DNA of 5,996 nt, from contig WQUQ01000103.1 in assembly GCA_009782025.1 (NCBI GenBank), positions 1 to 5,996 on the forward strand, given 5' to 3'. The notes below the pieces were generated by a model. That model did no database searches. It was not told where the DNA came from and saw only the letters and a list, made by a program, of their open reading frames with translations. Position 1 is the first letter of the stretch, and every line of letters begins with the position of its first letter. Below are positions 1-5,362 of the stretch, one piece after another. The DNA is from Desulfobulbus sp. GTDB taxonomy: Bacteria; Pseudomonadota; Gammaproteobacteria; Burkholderiales; Rhodocyclaceae. A program made the translations under genes and the position numbers.

Positions 1-17
1 AATTTCCAGCGCTGTTA

Positions 18-101
18 GCCCCCACCCTAGCCCTCCCCCGCAAGCAGGGGAGGGAACAAAGCCCCTTCCCCCGCCTGCGGGGGAAGGTTGGGATGGGGGG
101 A
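18..101. repeat. GC-rich intergenic double-hairpin repeat
   Basis: Two adjacent hairpins are visible. The first pairs ccctcccc (31-38) with ggggaggg (47-54). The second pairs ccttcccccgc (64-74) with gcgggggaagg (77-87) around a two-base loop. The outer parts (about 19-40 and 77-100) are also roughly complementary to each other, so the whole element can fold as one long imperfect palindrome. There is no T-run after either hairpin, so it does not look like a standard intrinsic terminator. The C-run/G-run design is typical of dispersed intergenic repeats of GC-rich proteobacteria, but copy number cannot be seen from this window. Confidence 0.7.
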
Positions 102-353
102 GCCGCGCCAGATTGTGTAAGCATTTGAACCGAACTCGCTCTAAACACGAAGCCGCCAATCATCAACCATCCGAATAGCCGCATGGCGAGTCGTCGTGGA
201 GGCATACCGGCATGGCGGATCCAGACCGGCGGCGCTGCGCGCCACGCCTCATTCCATTGCCAAATCAACCGATGACTTTGTCGGCTTCGCTTGCCGGTCA
301 ACCGGTCTGTCTCTCGCTTCGCCTTCGCGTCCTCGGCTGATTTAAAAATGGAA
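102..353. other. Gene-free stretch downstream of the Uma2 gene
   Basis: I find no supported gene here. One minus-strand frame stays open from about 350 to position 1 (it runs through the hairpin repeat), but its conceptual product is compositionally odd, has no recognisable domain and has no convincing start. A 5-bp inverted repeat (ccggt 294-298 / accgg 301-305) is too small to call. No clear T-run terminator for the minus-strand Uma2 gene is visible directly after its stop. Confidence 0.5.
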
Positions 354-914
354 TCAAGCCCACAACCCGCCCAGATCAATGGCCACCGCGTCGAACGGCG
401 GCACGCGGATTTGCGCCTGATCGGCGTGCGCGGCGATCAGTGTCCAGCGGCCAGCGTGATTTTCGTAGGCTTCAAGCGTGCGCAAGTCGGGGTCGATCAG
501 CCAGAGATGCTGAACGCCGGCTGCGCGGTAGAGGGGCATTTTCTCGATGCGGTCGAACCTTGCGGTGCCGGGCGAGAGGACTTCGCAGACCCAATCCGGC
601 GCCAGGTCGAACCATGCGGCGTCCGGGAAAACGGGCATCCGCTCGCGCCGCCAGCCGGCCAGATCGGGGACGAGGATGTCGCCATCGAGGTGAAGTTCGG
701 GTTCGTCAAGAATCCACCAGCCGCCGGGGCCGCTCCTTCCCTTGTCAAAGCTCGCCCCCAGGTCAACGCCCAGCATGGAACTGCTGCGCGCGTGCTTCGA
801 TGCCGGTCTGGGATGGCTGTACAGTACCCCATGCACGATCTGACCCACCCGGTTCGGCGGCAGATCGAACAAATCTTCGTAGGTGGCTGGCTTGAGCAGG
901 GGCAGGGCGGACAT
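354..914 (-). CDS. Uma2-family (DUF820) PD-(D/E)XK nuclease-fold protein
   Basis: The 186-residue product has the length and motif order of the Uma2/DUF820 family, whose fold is that of PD-(D/E)XK restriction endonucleases. An N-terminal TYEDLFDLP segment (11-19) resembles the usual opening helix. A PD pair at 83-84 follows a GDIL strand. EVLSP at 111-115 supplies the expected acidic residue, followed by D121, K125 and Y129. The family hallmark GV..LWLIDP is at 133-142. The catalytic set therefore looks intact. The biological role of the family is not established; members often occur in many copies in cyanobacteria and environmental proteobacteria. It stands alone, divergent from dps, with 142 bp between start codons. 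The ATG at 914 has only a weak AGGGG-like sequence about 13 bases upstream. No partner gene that would suggest a toxin-antitoxin or defence unit is next to it. Confidence 0.88.
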   Translation of the reverse strand: MSALPLLKPATYEDLFDLPPNRVGQIVHGVLYSHPRPASKHARSSSMLGVDLGASFDKGRSGPGGWWILDEPELHLDGDILVPDLAGWRRERMPVFPDAAWFDLAPDWVCEVLSPGTARFDRIEKMPLYRAAGVQHLWLIDPDLRTLEAYENHAGRWTLIAAHADQAQIRVPPFDAVAIDLGGLWA

Positions 915-998
915 GGCGGCATCTTAGCCCCTGCCGGTTCTCATCTCAACTCGGGAGCGCTGCAATCAACGTCCGGCGGCCAATTTGAGGCACAATGG

Positions 999-1025
999 GG
1001 CTGGCCTGTCGACGCTTGGCCAGCC
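999..1025. promoter_or_regulatory. 8-bp inverted repeat upstream of dps
   Basis: GGCTGGCC (999-1006) and its exact complement GGCCAGCC (1018-1025) are separated by 11 bases that contain the palindrome GTCGAC (1008-1013). The repeat ends 31 bases before the dps start codon. It could be an operator or a 5'-leader hairpin. It does not match the OxyR pattern, and I could not place a convincing sigma70 promoter around it. Confidence 0.35.
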
Positions 1026-1040
1026 ACCCAACCGATTGAT

Positions 1041-1048
1041 AGAAGGGA
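1041..1048 (+). promoter_or_regulatory. Ribosome binding site that fixes the dps start
   Basis: AGAAGGGA lies 8 bases before the ATG at 1057. This spacing favours ATG 1057 over the in-frame ATG at 1063 and over any start further upstream in the open frame that reaches 985. Confidence 0.75.
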
Positions 1049-1056
1049 ATTCAAGC

Positions 1057-1527
1057 ATGAGCATGGATATCGGCATCAACAAGAAGGATCGGGAAAAAAT
1101 CGCGGAAGGTCTGTCCCGTCTGTTGGCGGACTCTTTCACCTTGTATCTGAAAACGCACAACTTCCACTGGAACGTCACCGGCCCGATGTTCAACACGCTG
1201 CATGTGATGTTCATGGAGCAATACACCGAGTTGTGGAACGCGCTGGACGAGATCGCCGAGCGCATCCGCGCCCTGGGCGTGGTGGCGCCGGGCAGCTATC
1301 GGGATTTCGCCAAACTGACCGTCATCAAGGAAAGCGAGGGCGCGCCCAACGCCACCGAGATGCTCAAGCAACTGCTGGCCGGCCAGGAAGCCGTGGCCAA
1401 AACCGCCCGCGGCATTTTCCCGGCGGTGGACAAGGCCGGCGACGAACCGACCGCCGATCTGCTGACCCAGCGCATGCAGATCCACGAAAAGAACGCCTGG
1501 ATGCTGCGCAGCATGCTCGATTCCTGA
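1057..1527 (+). CDS. dps: Dps-family DNA starvation/stationary phase protection protein
   Basis: The 156-residue product is a Dps/NapA-type mini-ferritin. Proteins of this family assemble into 12-subunit cages that oxidise and store iron and so protect DNA from peroxide damage. The signature THNFHWNVTGP spans 33-43. By alignment with E. coli Dps, H37, H49, D64 and E68 correspond to ferroxidase residues H51, H63, D78 and E82. The position matching E. coli D67 is M53, with E54 next to it, which is unusual. The N-terminus is short (about 10 residues before the first helix, with K9 and K10), so it lacks the longer lysine-bearing tail that helps E. coli Dps bind DNA. The start is ATG 1057, supported by a good ribosome binding site. 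The gene is monocistronic and closes with a strong terminator. Confidence 0.95.
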   Translation: MSMDIGINKKDREKIAEGLSRLLADSFTLYLKTHNFHWNVTGPMFNTLHVMFMEQYTELWNALDEIAERIRALGVVAPGSYRDFAKLTVIKESEGAPNATEMLKQLLAGQEAVAKTARGIFPAVDKAGDEPTADLLTQRMQIHEKNAWMLRSMLDS

Positions 1528-1559
1528 GCGCGGCTGACAACCTCCGCAGCTTGCCGCCG

Positions 1560-1591
1560 ATGCCGTTCAGTCAGTGCTGAACGGCATTTTT
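1560..1591 (+). terminator. Rho-independent terminator of dps
   Basis: A perfect 11-bp stem pairs atgccgttcag (1560-1570) with ctgaacggcat (1577-1587) around the loop tcagtg, followed by a run of T (1587-1591). The T-run is on the plus-strand side only, so it serves dps. Read from the minus strand the hairpin lies just after the M20 stop but has no following T-run, so it is at best a weak terminator for that gene. Confidence 0.93.
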
Positions 1592-1592
1592 G

Positions 1593-2756
1593 TCAGCCCT
1601 GCGGCAGCGCCATCTGCACCAGCCTCACCCAGTAATTGACGCCGAGGGGCAGGATGTCGTCGTTGAAATCGTAATGCGGGTTGTGCAGCGTGCAGCCGCC
1701 GCTGCCCGGCCCGTTGCCGAGCCAGACGTAGCAGCCGGGTTTTTCGCGCAGCATGTAGGCGAAATCCTCGGCGCCCATCGACGGCGGCTCGCCGCTGCGC
1801 ACCCGCTCCCGGCCCAGCACGGCGGCGGCCACGTCCTGACAGAAGCGGGTTTCGTCCGGACTGTTCACCGTCGGCGGGTAGCGGCGTCTGAAATGCACGT
1901 CGATCTGCACGCCGTTGGCGGCGGCGACGCCGTGGCACAGGCGCTCGATGGCGCGTTCGACCAATGCCTGCGCCTCGGCCTTGAAGGTGCGGATGGTGCC
2001 GCGCAGCACGACTTCTTCGGGGATGACGTTCCAGGCGTCGCCGGCATGAAACTGGGTGATGCTGACCACGGCCGCCTCGCAGGGATTGAGATTGCGGCTG
2101 ACCACGGTTTGCAGCGCCTGCACCAGTTGCGCCCCGGCGACGATGGCATCGACGCCCTGATGCGGCATCGCCGCATGGCAGCCGTGGCCGCGCAGGGTGA
2201 TCTCGAAGCCGTTGGAGCCGGCCATCACCGGCCCCGGCATCACGGCCATTTCGCCGGCCGCAATGCCCGGCCAGTTATGCAGGCCGAACACTGATTCAAC
2301 CGGGAAGCGCGCGAACAGGCCATCCTCGATCATCAACGCCGCGCCGCCTTCCGACTCTTCGGCGGGCTGAAAGATGAAGACGACCGTGCCGGCGAAATCG
2401 GGATGCGCCGCCAGATAGCGGGCCGCGCCGAGGAGCATGGCAGTATGGCCGTCGTGGCCGCAGGCGTGCATCTTGCCGGCATGTTGCGAGCGGTAGGGCA
2501 ATTCGTTCAGTTCGGCGAGCGGCAGCGCATCCATGTCGGCGCGCAGGCCGATCATGCGCGGCGAAGCACCGGCCTTGAGCACGCCGACGACGCCGGTGCG
2601 GCCGATGCCGCGATGCACTTCCAGCCCGTAGCGCGCCAGTTCGCCGGCCACCCGGTCGGCGGTGCGGTGTTCGTTGAGGGCCAGTTCCGGGTGGGCGTGA
2701 ATGTCGCGCCGCAGTGCCGTCAGTTCGGCGAGAAAAGGGAGTTCGAGCAAGGGCAT
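1593..2756 (-). CDS. M20-family metallopeptidase / amidohydrolase (hippurate hydrolase-like)
   Basis: The 387-residue product is full length for the M20D amidohydrolase group (HipO, IAA-amino acid hydrolase, N-acyl-amino acid deacetylases). These cytoplasmic enzymes use a two-metal centre to split N-acyl or amide bonds from amino acids. Visible landmarks are RRDIHAHPEL (16-25), LRADMDALPL (71-80), the metal-binding MHACGHDGH (96-104, ligands C99 and H101), PAEE (131-134), H160 in GLHNWPG, the dimer-domain HAAMPH (194-199), and C-terminal GAEDF (328-332) and H358. All expected metal ligands are present. The substrate cannot be told from sequence; hippurate, N-acetyl-diaminopimelate-like or other N-acyl amino acids are possible. 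The gene is convergent with dps and divergent from rapZ. Its ATG abuts a heptad-repeat array at 2757, so it has no recognisable Shine-Dalgarno. Confidence 0.93.
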   Translation of the reverse strand: MPLLELPFLAELTALRRDIHAHPELALNEHRTADRVAGELARYGLEVHRGIGRTGVVGVLKAGASPRMIGLRADMDALPLAELNELPYRSQHAGKMHACGHDGHTAMLLGAARYLAAHPDFAGTVVFIFQPAEESEGGAALMIEDGLFARFPVESVFGLHNWPGIAAGEMAVMPGPVMAGSNGFEITLRGHGCHAAMPHQGVDAIVAGAQLVQALQTVVSRNLNPCEAAVVSITQFHAGDAWNVIPEEVVLRGTIRTFKAEAQALVERAIERLCHGVAAANGVQIDVHFRRRYPPTVNSPDETRFCQDVAAAVLGRERVRSGEPPSMGAEDFAYMLREKPGCYVWLGNGPGSGGCTLHNPHYDFNDDILPLGVNYWVRLVQMALPQG

Positions 2757-2847
2757 GGATTCAGGGTGCAGGTTACAGGGTGCAGTAATTTTTGCGCGAC
2801 AAAGCCGCGGAAACTAAACTGTACCCTGAATCCTGTACCCTGAATCC
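2757..2847. repeat. Inverted pair of heptamer arrays between M20 and rapZ start codons
   Basis: The right arm (2819-2847) reads on the plus strand as four consecutive 7-mers CTGTACC, CTGAATC, CTGTACC, CTGAATC plus one C. The left arm (2757-2785), read on the minus strand, is CTGCACC, CTGTAAC, CTGCACC, CTGAATC plus one C. The arms are reverse complements at 25 of 29 positions, with a 33-base AT-richer spacer (2786-2818). The left arm touches the M20 ATG and the right arm ends 3 bases before the rapZ ATG. Confidence 0.9.
2792..2820 (+). promoter_or_regulatory. rapZ: Possible rapZ promoter in the palindrome spacer
   Basis: TTGCGC (2792-2797) and TAAACT (2815-2820) are 17 bases apart, a loose sigma70-like pair (about 3/6 and 4/6 matches). 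The rest of the 94-base intergenic gap is heptad array, so core promoters of both divergent genes would have to lie largely in this spacer. This is a weak, position-based call. Confidence 0.25.
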
Positions 2848-2850
2848 CGA

Positions 2851-3702
2851 ATGCAACTCATCCTCATCAGCGGTCTTTCCGGCTCCGGCAAATCCGTCGC
2901 TCTCAATTTGCTGGAAGATTCCGGCTATTACTGCGTGGACAACCTGCCCATCGAAATGCTGGCGGCCTTGCTCTGGCTCAAGGAGAGGGAGCGCGCGCAC
3001 AAGGTGGCGGTGGCCATCGACGCCCGCTCCGGGCAGGGCATCGACTTGCTGCCGGAGAAGCTGGGCAAGCTGGCCGGTGAGGGTATCGATCCGACTTTCC
3101 TCTATCTGCATGCCGATACCGAGACGCTGCTCAAGCGCTATTCCGAGTCGCGCCGCCGGCACCCGCTGGCCGGCGCCGACCAAACGCTGGAAGAAGCCAT
3201 CCGCGCCGAACGCGAATTGCTCGCCCCGATCGCCAGCCTCGGTCACCGCATCGACACCAGCGGCCTGAAACCCGCCGCGCTGCGCGAATGGGTGCGCCAG
3301 TTCATCGAGGCCGAACCGGGCCAGGGGCTGACCCTGATGTTCGAGTCTTTCGGCTTCAAACACGGCATTCCGCTCGATGCCGATCTGGTGTTCGACGTGC
3401 GCTGCCTGCCCAACCCGCACTACGACGCGGCGCTGCGCCCGCTGACCGGGCGCGACCCGCCGGTGATCGGCTTTCTCGAAGCTGAAGCCGAGGTCGTGCG
3501 CATGCGCGACGACATTGGCCGCTTCGTCGGCGACTGGCTGCCGGCCTATATCCGCGACAACCGCAGTTACCTGACGGTGGCCATCGGCTGCACCGGCGGC
3601 CAGCACCGTTCGGTGTACATCGCCGAATGGCTCGGCCGCGAGTTCGCCGGCCGCGCCCGCGTTCTGGTGCGTCATCGCAGTTTGGCGGGGGTTGTTGAGT
3701 GA
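2851..3702 (+). CDS. rapZ: RapZ-family RNase adapter / nucleotide-binding protein
   Basis: The 283-residue product matches RapZ (YvcJ/YhbJ) in length and motifs. The N-terminal P-loop GLSGSGKS is at 8-15, followed by [11 protein letters not shown] (23-33), a Walker B-like VAIDARS (54-60) and RRRHPL (101-106). The C-terminal domain has SFGFKHG (166-172), DVRCLPNPH (182-190) and [10 protein letters not shown] (246-255). In E. coli RapZ guides RNase E to the small RNA GlmZ and so controls GlmS and cell-wall amino-sugar supply; homologues also bind nucleotides and second messengers. The protein ends in [10 protein letters not shown] and lacks the basic KRK tail used for RNA binding in E. coli. 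The start is fixed by the conserved N-terminus, yet only 3 bases separate ATG 2851 from a heptad array and there is no Shine-Dalgarno. It heads a plus-strand operon and is not next to hprK or PTS genes, its common neighbours. Confidence 0.96.
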   Translation: MQLILISGLSGSGKSVALNLLEDSGYYCVDNLPIEMLAALLWLKERERAHKVAVAIDARSGQGIDLLPEKLGKLAGEGIDPTFLYLHADTETLLKRYSESRRRHPLAGADQTLEEAIRAERELLAPIASLGHRIDTSGLKPAALREWVRQFIEAEPGQGLTLMFESFGFKHGIPLDADLVFDVRCLPNPHYDAALRPLTGRDPPVIGFLEAEAEVVRMRDDIGRFVGDWLPAYIRDNRSYLTVAIGCTGGQHRSVYIAEWLGREFAGRARVLVRHRSLAGVVE

Positions 3703-4121
3703 GAGAGAGGCAGTCGAGAGTGGAGAGCAGAGGAGTCGAGAGCAAAACCCTCCCCCACTCTCCACTGCTTCCCGGCGACTGGCTGGTCGTTCTCGCCGGC
3801 GCGCTGCTCGTTGGCCTGAGCATTCCAGCATTCTGGCGCGGCGGCCTCGGCGAACGCGCCATCATCCGTCAGGAAGGCCAGGTTTTTGCCGACGTCGACC
3901 TGCGCAGCCGGCGTGAACTGGAGGTCGCCGGGCCGCTCGGCGTCACGCGAATCGCCATCGAACCCGGCCGCGCCCGCGTCGTCAGCGATCCCGGCCCGCG
4001 CCAATATTGCGTCCGTCAGGGCTGGCTGACGCGCGCCGGCGAAATCGCCATCTGCGCCCCCAACCGCGTCAGCCTGCAAATCGCCGGCCGCACCCGTCTT
4101 TATGACTCGCTCAGCTACTGA
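3699..4121 (+). CDS. NusG domain II-containing membrane-anchored protein (EetA-like)
   Basis: From GTG 3699 the product is 140 residues. It has one membrane segment at about 28-45, then a small extracytoplasmic domain with the NusG-II pattern: VADVDL-type strand (63-68), VAGPLG (76-81), SDPGPRQYC (96-104), RQGWL (106-110) and AICAPN (117-122). C104 and C119 are the conserved cysteine pair, and the end is YDSLSY. The domain is a beta-rich module found outside transcription factors; its function is not established, but it is regularly paired with Gx transporter-family proteins, as here. GTG 3699 overlaps the rapZ stop (GTGA) with GGGGG 7 bases upstream. GTG 3720 is an alternative start, with AGAGAGAGG upstream. 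With the first start, residues 2 to about 22 are encoded by a heptad repeat and look unlike family sequence. Confidence 0.85.
   Translation: MRERQSRVESRGVESKTLPHSPLLPGDWLVVLAGALLVGLSIPAFWRGGLGERAIIRQEGQVFADVDLRSRRELEVAGPLGVTRIAIEPGRARVVSDPGPRQYCVRQGWLTRAGEIAICAPNRVSLQIAGRTRLYDSLSY
3704..3769. repeat. Heptamer array with partial inverted copy at the rapZ/NusG-II junction
   Basis: Consecutive 7-mers AGTCGAG (3712-3718), AGTGGAG (3719-3725) and AGCAGAG (3726-3732), then after one extra G, AGTCGAG (3734-3740) and AGCAAAA (3741-3747). Downstream, CTCTCCACT (3758-3766) is the exact complement of AGTGGAGAG (3719-3727), so the element is again two heptad tracts in opposite orientation around a short spacer. 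It starts right at the rapZ stop codon and lies inside the open frame of the next gene. Confidence 0.75.
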
Positions 4122-4138
4122 CCACGGGTCGAGCGCAA

Positions 4139-4233
4139 GCCCCGCCATTCATGGCGGGGTAAGTGAGACAAGCAACTCCCGCGCCGAAGGCGCACCAAAT
4201 TTGTGGCGAGGAAATCCCGGGCCTCAGCCCGGG
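4139..4233. repeat. Three-hairpin intergenic element
   Basis: Three stem-loops occur in a row: ccccgccat (4140-4148) with atggcgggg (4151-4159), a perfect 9-bp stem with a two-base loop; gcgcc (4181-4185) with ggcgc (4189-4193); and cccgggc (4216-4222) with gcccggg (4227-4233). None is followed by a T-run. It fills almost all of the 112-base gap between the NusG-II stop and the preferred Gx start. It may be a mobile intergenic repeat or act on mRNA stability within the operon. Confidence 0.75.
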
Positions 4234-4236
4234 GTG
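4208..4236 (+). promoter_or_regulatory. Shine-Dalgarno separated from GTG start by a hairpin
   Basis: GAGGAAA (4208-4214) is the only Shine-Dalgarno-like sequence near GTG 4234, but it is 19 bases away. Eighteen of those bases are a 7-bp stem-loop (4216-4233). If the hairpin folds, the ribosome binding site and the start codon become nearly adjacent. This supports GTG 4234 as the Gx start only if the hairpin is bridged. Confidence 0.4.
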
Positions 4237-4779
4237 ACTCAACTCACCATCACCGCCGAAGACCGCCGCGTCGCCTGGCTGGCGACCGCCGCCGTCGGCC
4301 TGTCGCTGGTCGACGCGGCGATTCCGACGCCGTTGCCGGGCATCAAGCCGGGCCTGGCCAATATCGTCACGCTGATCGTGCTGCTGCGTCACGGCTGGGG
4401 CAGCGCCGTCTGGGTCAGCCTGCTGCGCGTGCTGGCTGGCGGTCTGCTGCTCGGCCACTTTCTCGCCCCCGGCTTTTTCCTGTCGCTGACCGGGGCTATC
4501 GCCAGCTTGCTGACGCTGGGCCTGGCGCGCTATCTGCCGGCGCGCTGGTTCGGCCCGGTCAGCCTGTCGGTATTTGCCGCCTTCGCTCACATCGGCGGCC
4601 AGTTGCTGCTCGCACGCGCCTGGCTGATCCCGCACGACGGCATCTTCCTGCTGACGCCGCCATTCGCTGCCGCCGCCCTCGTTTTTGGCATCCTCAATGG
4701 CCTGATCGCGGCTAAACTCTTGGTTGAAACCACCAGCGAAAATCCCTCATGTCCACCACAACCGTCTGCCTCGCCCTGA
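4234..4779 (+). CDS. Gx transporter-family membrane protein (heptaprenyl diphosphate synthase component I-like, EetB-like)
   Basis: From GTG 4234 the product is 181 residues with about five to six hydrophobic segments (roughly 12-30, 41-52, 56-75, 78-98, 106-132, 138-160). The family signature PTPLPGIKPGLANIV is at 31-45, followed by RVLAGGLLLG (65-74), SLTGAIAS (84-91) and AHIGGQLLLA (118-127). The family (COG4769, PF07456) was once named component I of heptaprenyl diphosphate synthase because it neighbours or fuses to polyprenyl synthases; it resembles substrate-binding membrane subunits of ECF-type transporters. The substrate is unknown. An upstream ATG at 4102 would add 44 residues translated from the hairpin element, with no family character and no ribosome binding site, so I prefer GTG 4234. 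The 3' end overlaps ubiX by 31 bases, which suggests translational coupling. No polyprenyl synthase is inside the window. Confidence 0.88.
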   Translation: MTQLTITAEDRRVAWLATAAVGLSLVDAAIPTPLPGIKPGLANIVTLIVLLRHGWGSAVWVSLLRVLAGGLLLGHFLAPGFFLSLTGAIASLLTLGLARYLPARWFGPVSLSVFAAFAHIGGQLLLARAWLIPHDGIFLLTPPFAAAALVFGILNGLIAAKLLVETTSENPSCPPQPSASP

Positions 4780-5357
4780 CCGGCGCTTCCGGCATGCCCT
4801 ACGGGCTGCGCCTGCTGGATTGCCTGCTGGCCGCCGGCTGCCGCGTGCAACTGCTGTACTCGCCAGCCGCCCAGGTGGTCGCCCGGCAGGAAATGGGGCT
4901 GGAACTCTCGTCGCGCCCGGTCGAGGCCCGCGCTACCCTGCTCGCCCGCCTGCCGGCGGCCAATCCCGAGCTGCTGACCGTGTACGGCCGCGAGGAATGG
5001 TTCGCGCCGATGGCCTCCGGCTCCAATCCGCCCGACGCCATGATCGTCTGTCCGTGCTCGATGGGCACCCTGGCGGCCATCGCCCAAGGGCTGGCGGATA
5101 ACCTGATCAGCCGCGCCGCCGACGTGGCGCTCAAGGAAGGCCGCAAACTGGTGCTGGCGCCGCGCGAAACGCCGCTTTCCGTGATTCATCTGGAAAACAT
5201 GCTGCGCCTGGCGCGTGCCGGCGCGGTGATCCTGCCGCCCAATCCCGGCTTCTATCACTACCCGCAAGCCGTCGGCGATCTCGTCGATTTCGTCGTCGCC
5301 CGCATTCTCGACCAACTGGCCGTGCCGCACACGCTGATGCAGCGCTGGGGCGCCTGA
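4749..5357 (+). CDS. ubiX: Flavin prenyltransferase UbiX
   Basis: The 202-residue product is full length for UbiX, which joins a dimethylallyl unit from dimethylallyl monophosphate to FMN. The resulting prenyl-FMN is the cofactor of UbiD-type decarboxylases, used in ubiquinone synthesis or aromatic acid breakdown. Motifs seen are the FMN-binding TGASG (11-15), YSPAA (37-41), the MASGSNPPD stretch (88-96), CPCSMGTLA (101-109), LVLAPRETPLS (134-144), HLENM (147-151) and PPNPGFYH (163-170). E48, R122, K129, R139, E140, Y169, R185 and W200 line up with active-site residues described for Pseudomonas UbiX, so the enzyme looks active. The start ATG lies within the end of the Gx gene and has only a weak purine tract (gcgaaaa), so coupling with the upstream gene is likely. 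The partner ubiD is not in the window. Confidence 0.97.
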   Translation: MSTTTVCLALTGASGMPYGLRLLDCLLAAGCRVQLLYSPAAQVVARQEMGLELSSRPVEARATLLARLPAANPELLTVYGREEWFAPMASGSNPPDAMIVCPCSMGTLAAIAQGLADNLISRAADVALKEGRKLVLAPRETPLSVIHLENMLRLARAGAVILPPNPGFYHYPQAVGDLVDFVVARILDQLAVPHTLMQRWGA

Positions 5358-5362
5358 TCGCC

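Noticed and set aside
1..350. Long open minus-strand frame running off the left edge
   Set aside because: It passes through the hairpin repeat, its predicted protein has no recognisable domain, there is no ribosome binding site, and in GC-rich DNA such open frames are common by chance.
354..1527. Uma2 and Dps as a defence or toxin-antitoxin pair
   Set aside because: They are divergently transcribed with 142 bases between starts, each is a common stand-alone gene, and nothing ties them functionally.
291..1580. 429-codon plus-strand open frame
   Set aside because: It is antisense to the Uma2 gene and out of frame with dps across most of its length; both of those have clear family motifs, so this frame is a shadow.
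1590..2294. 234-codon plus-strand open frame
   Set aside because: Antisense to the M20 gene; the product is rich in H, A, G and R and has no domain, as expected from the reverse of a GC-rich gene.
2773..3831. 352-codon minus-strand open frame opposite rapZ
   Set aside because: Antisense to a gene with complete RapZ motifs; the open frame results from codon bias.
4140..4159. 9-bp hairpin as a terminator after the NusG-II gene
   Set aside because: No T-run follows, and the downstream genes continue in the same direction with overlaps, so termination here is not supported.
4102..4233. N-terminal 44-residue extension of the Gx protein from ATG 4102
   Set aside because: It would be translated from the three-hairpin element, lies partly inside the NusG-II gene, has no Shine-Dalgarno and does not resemble the family; GTG 4234 gives a normal N-terminus.
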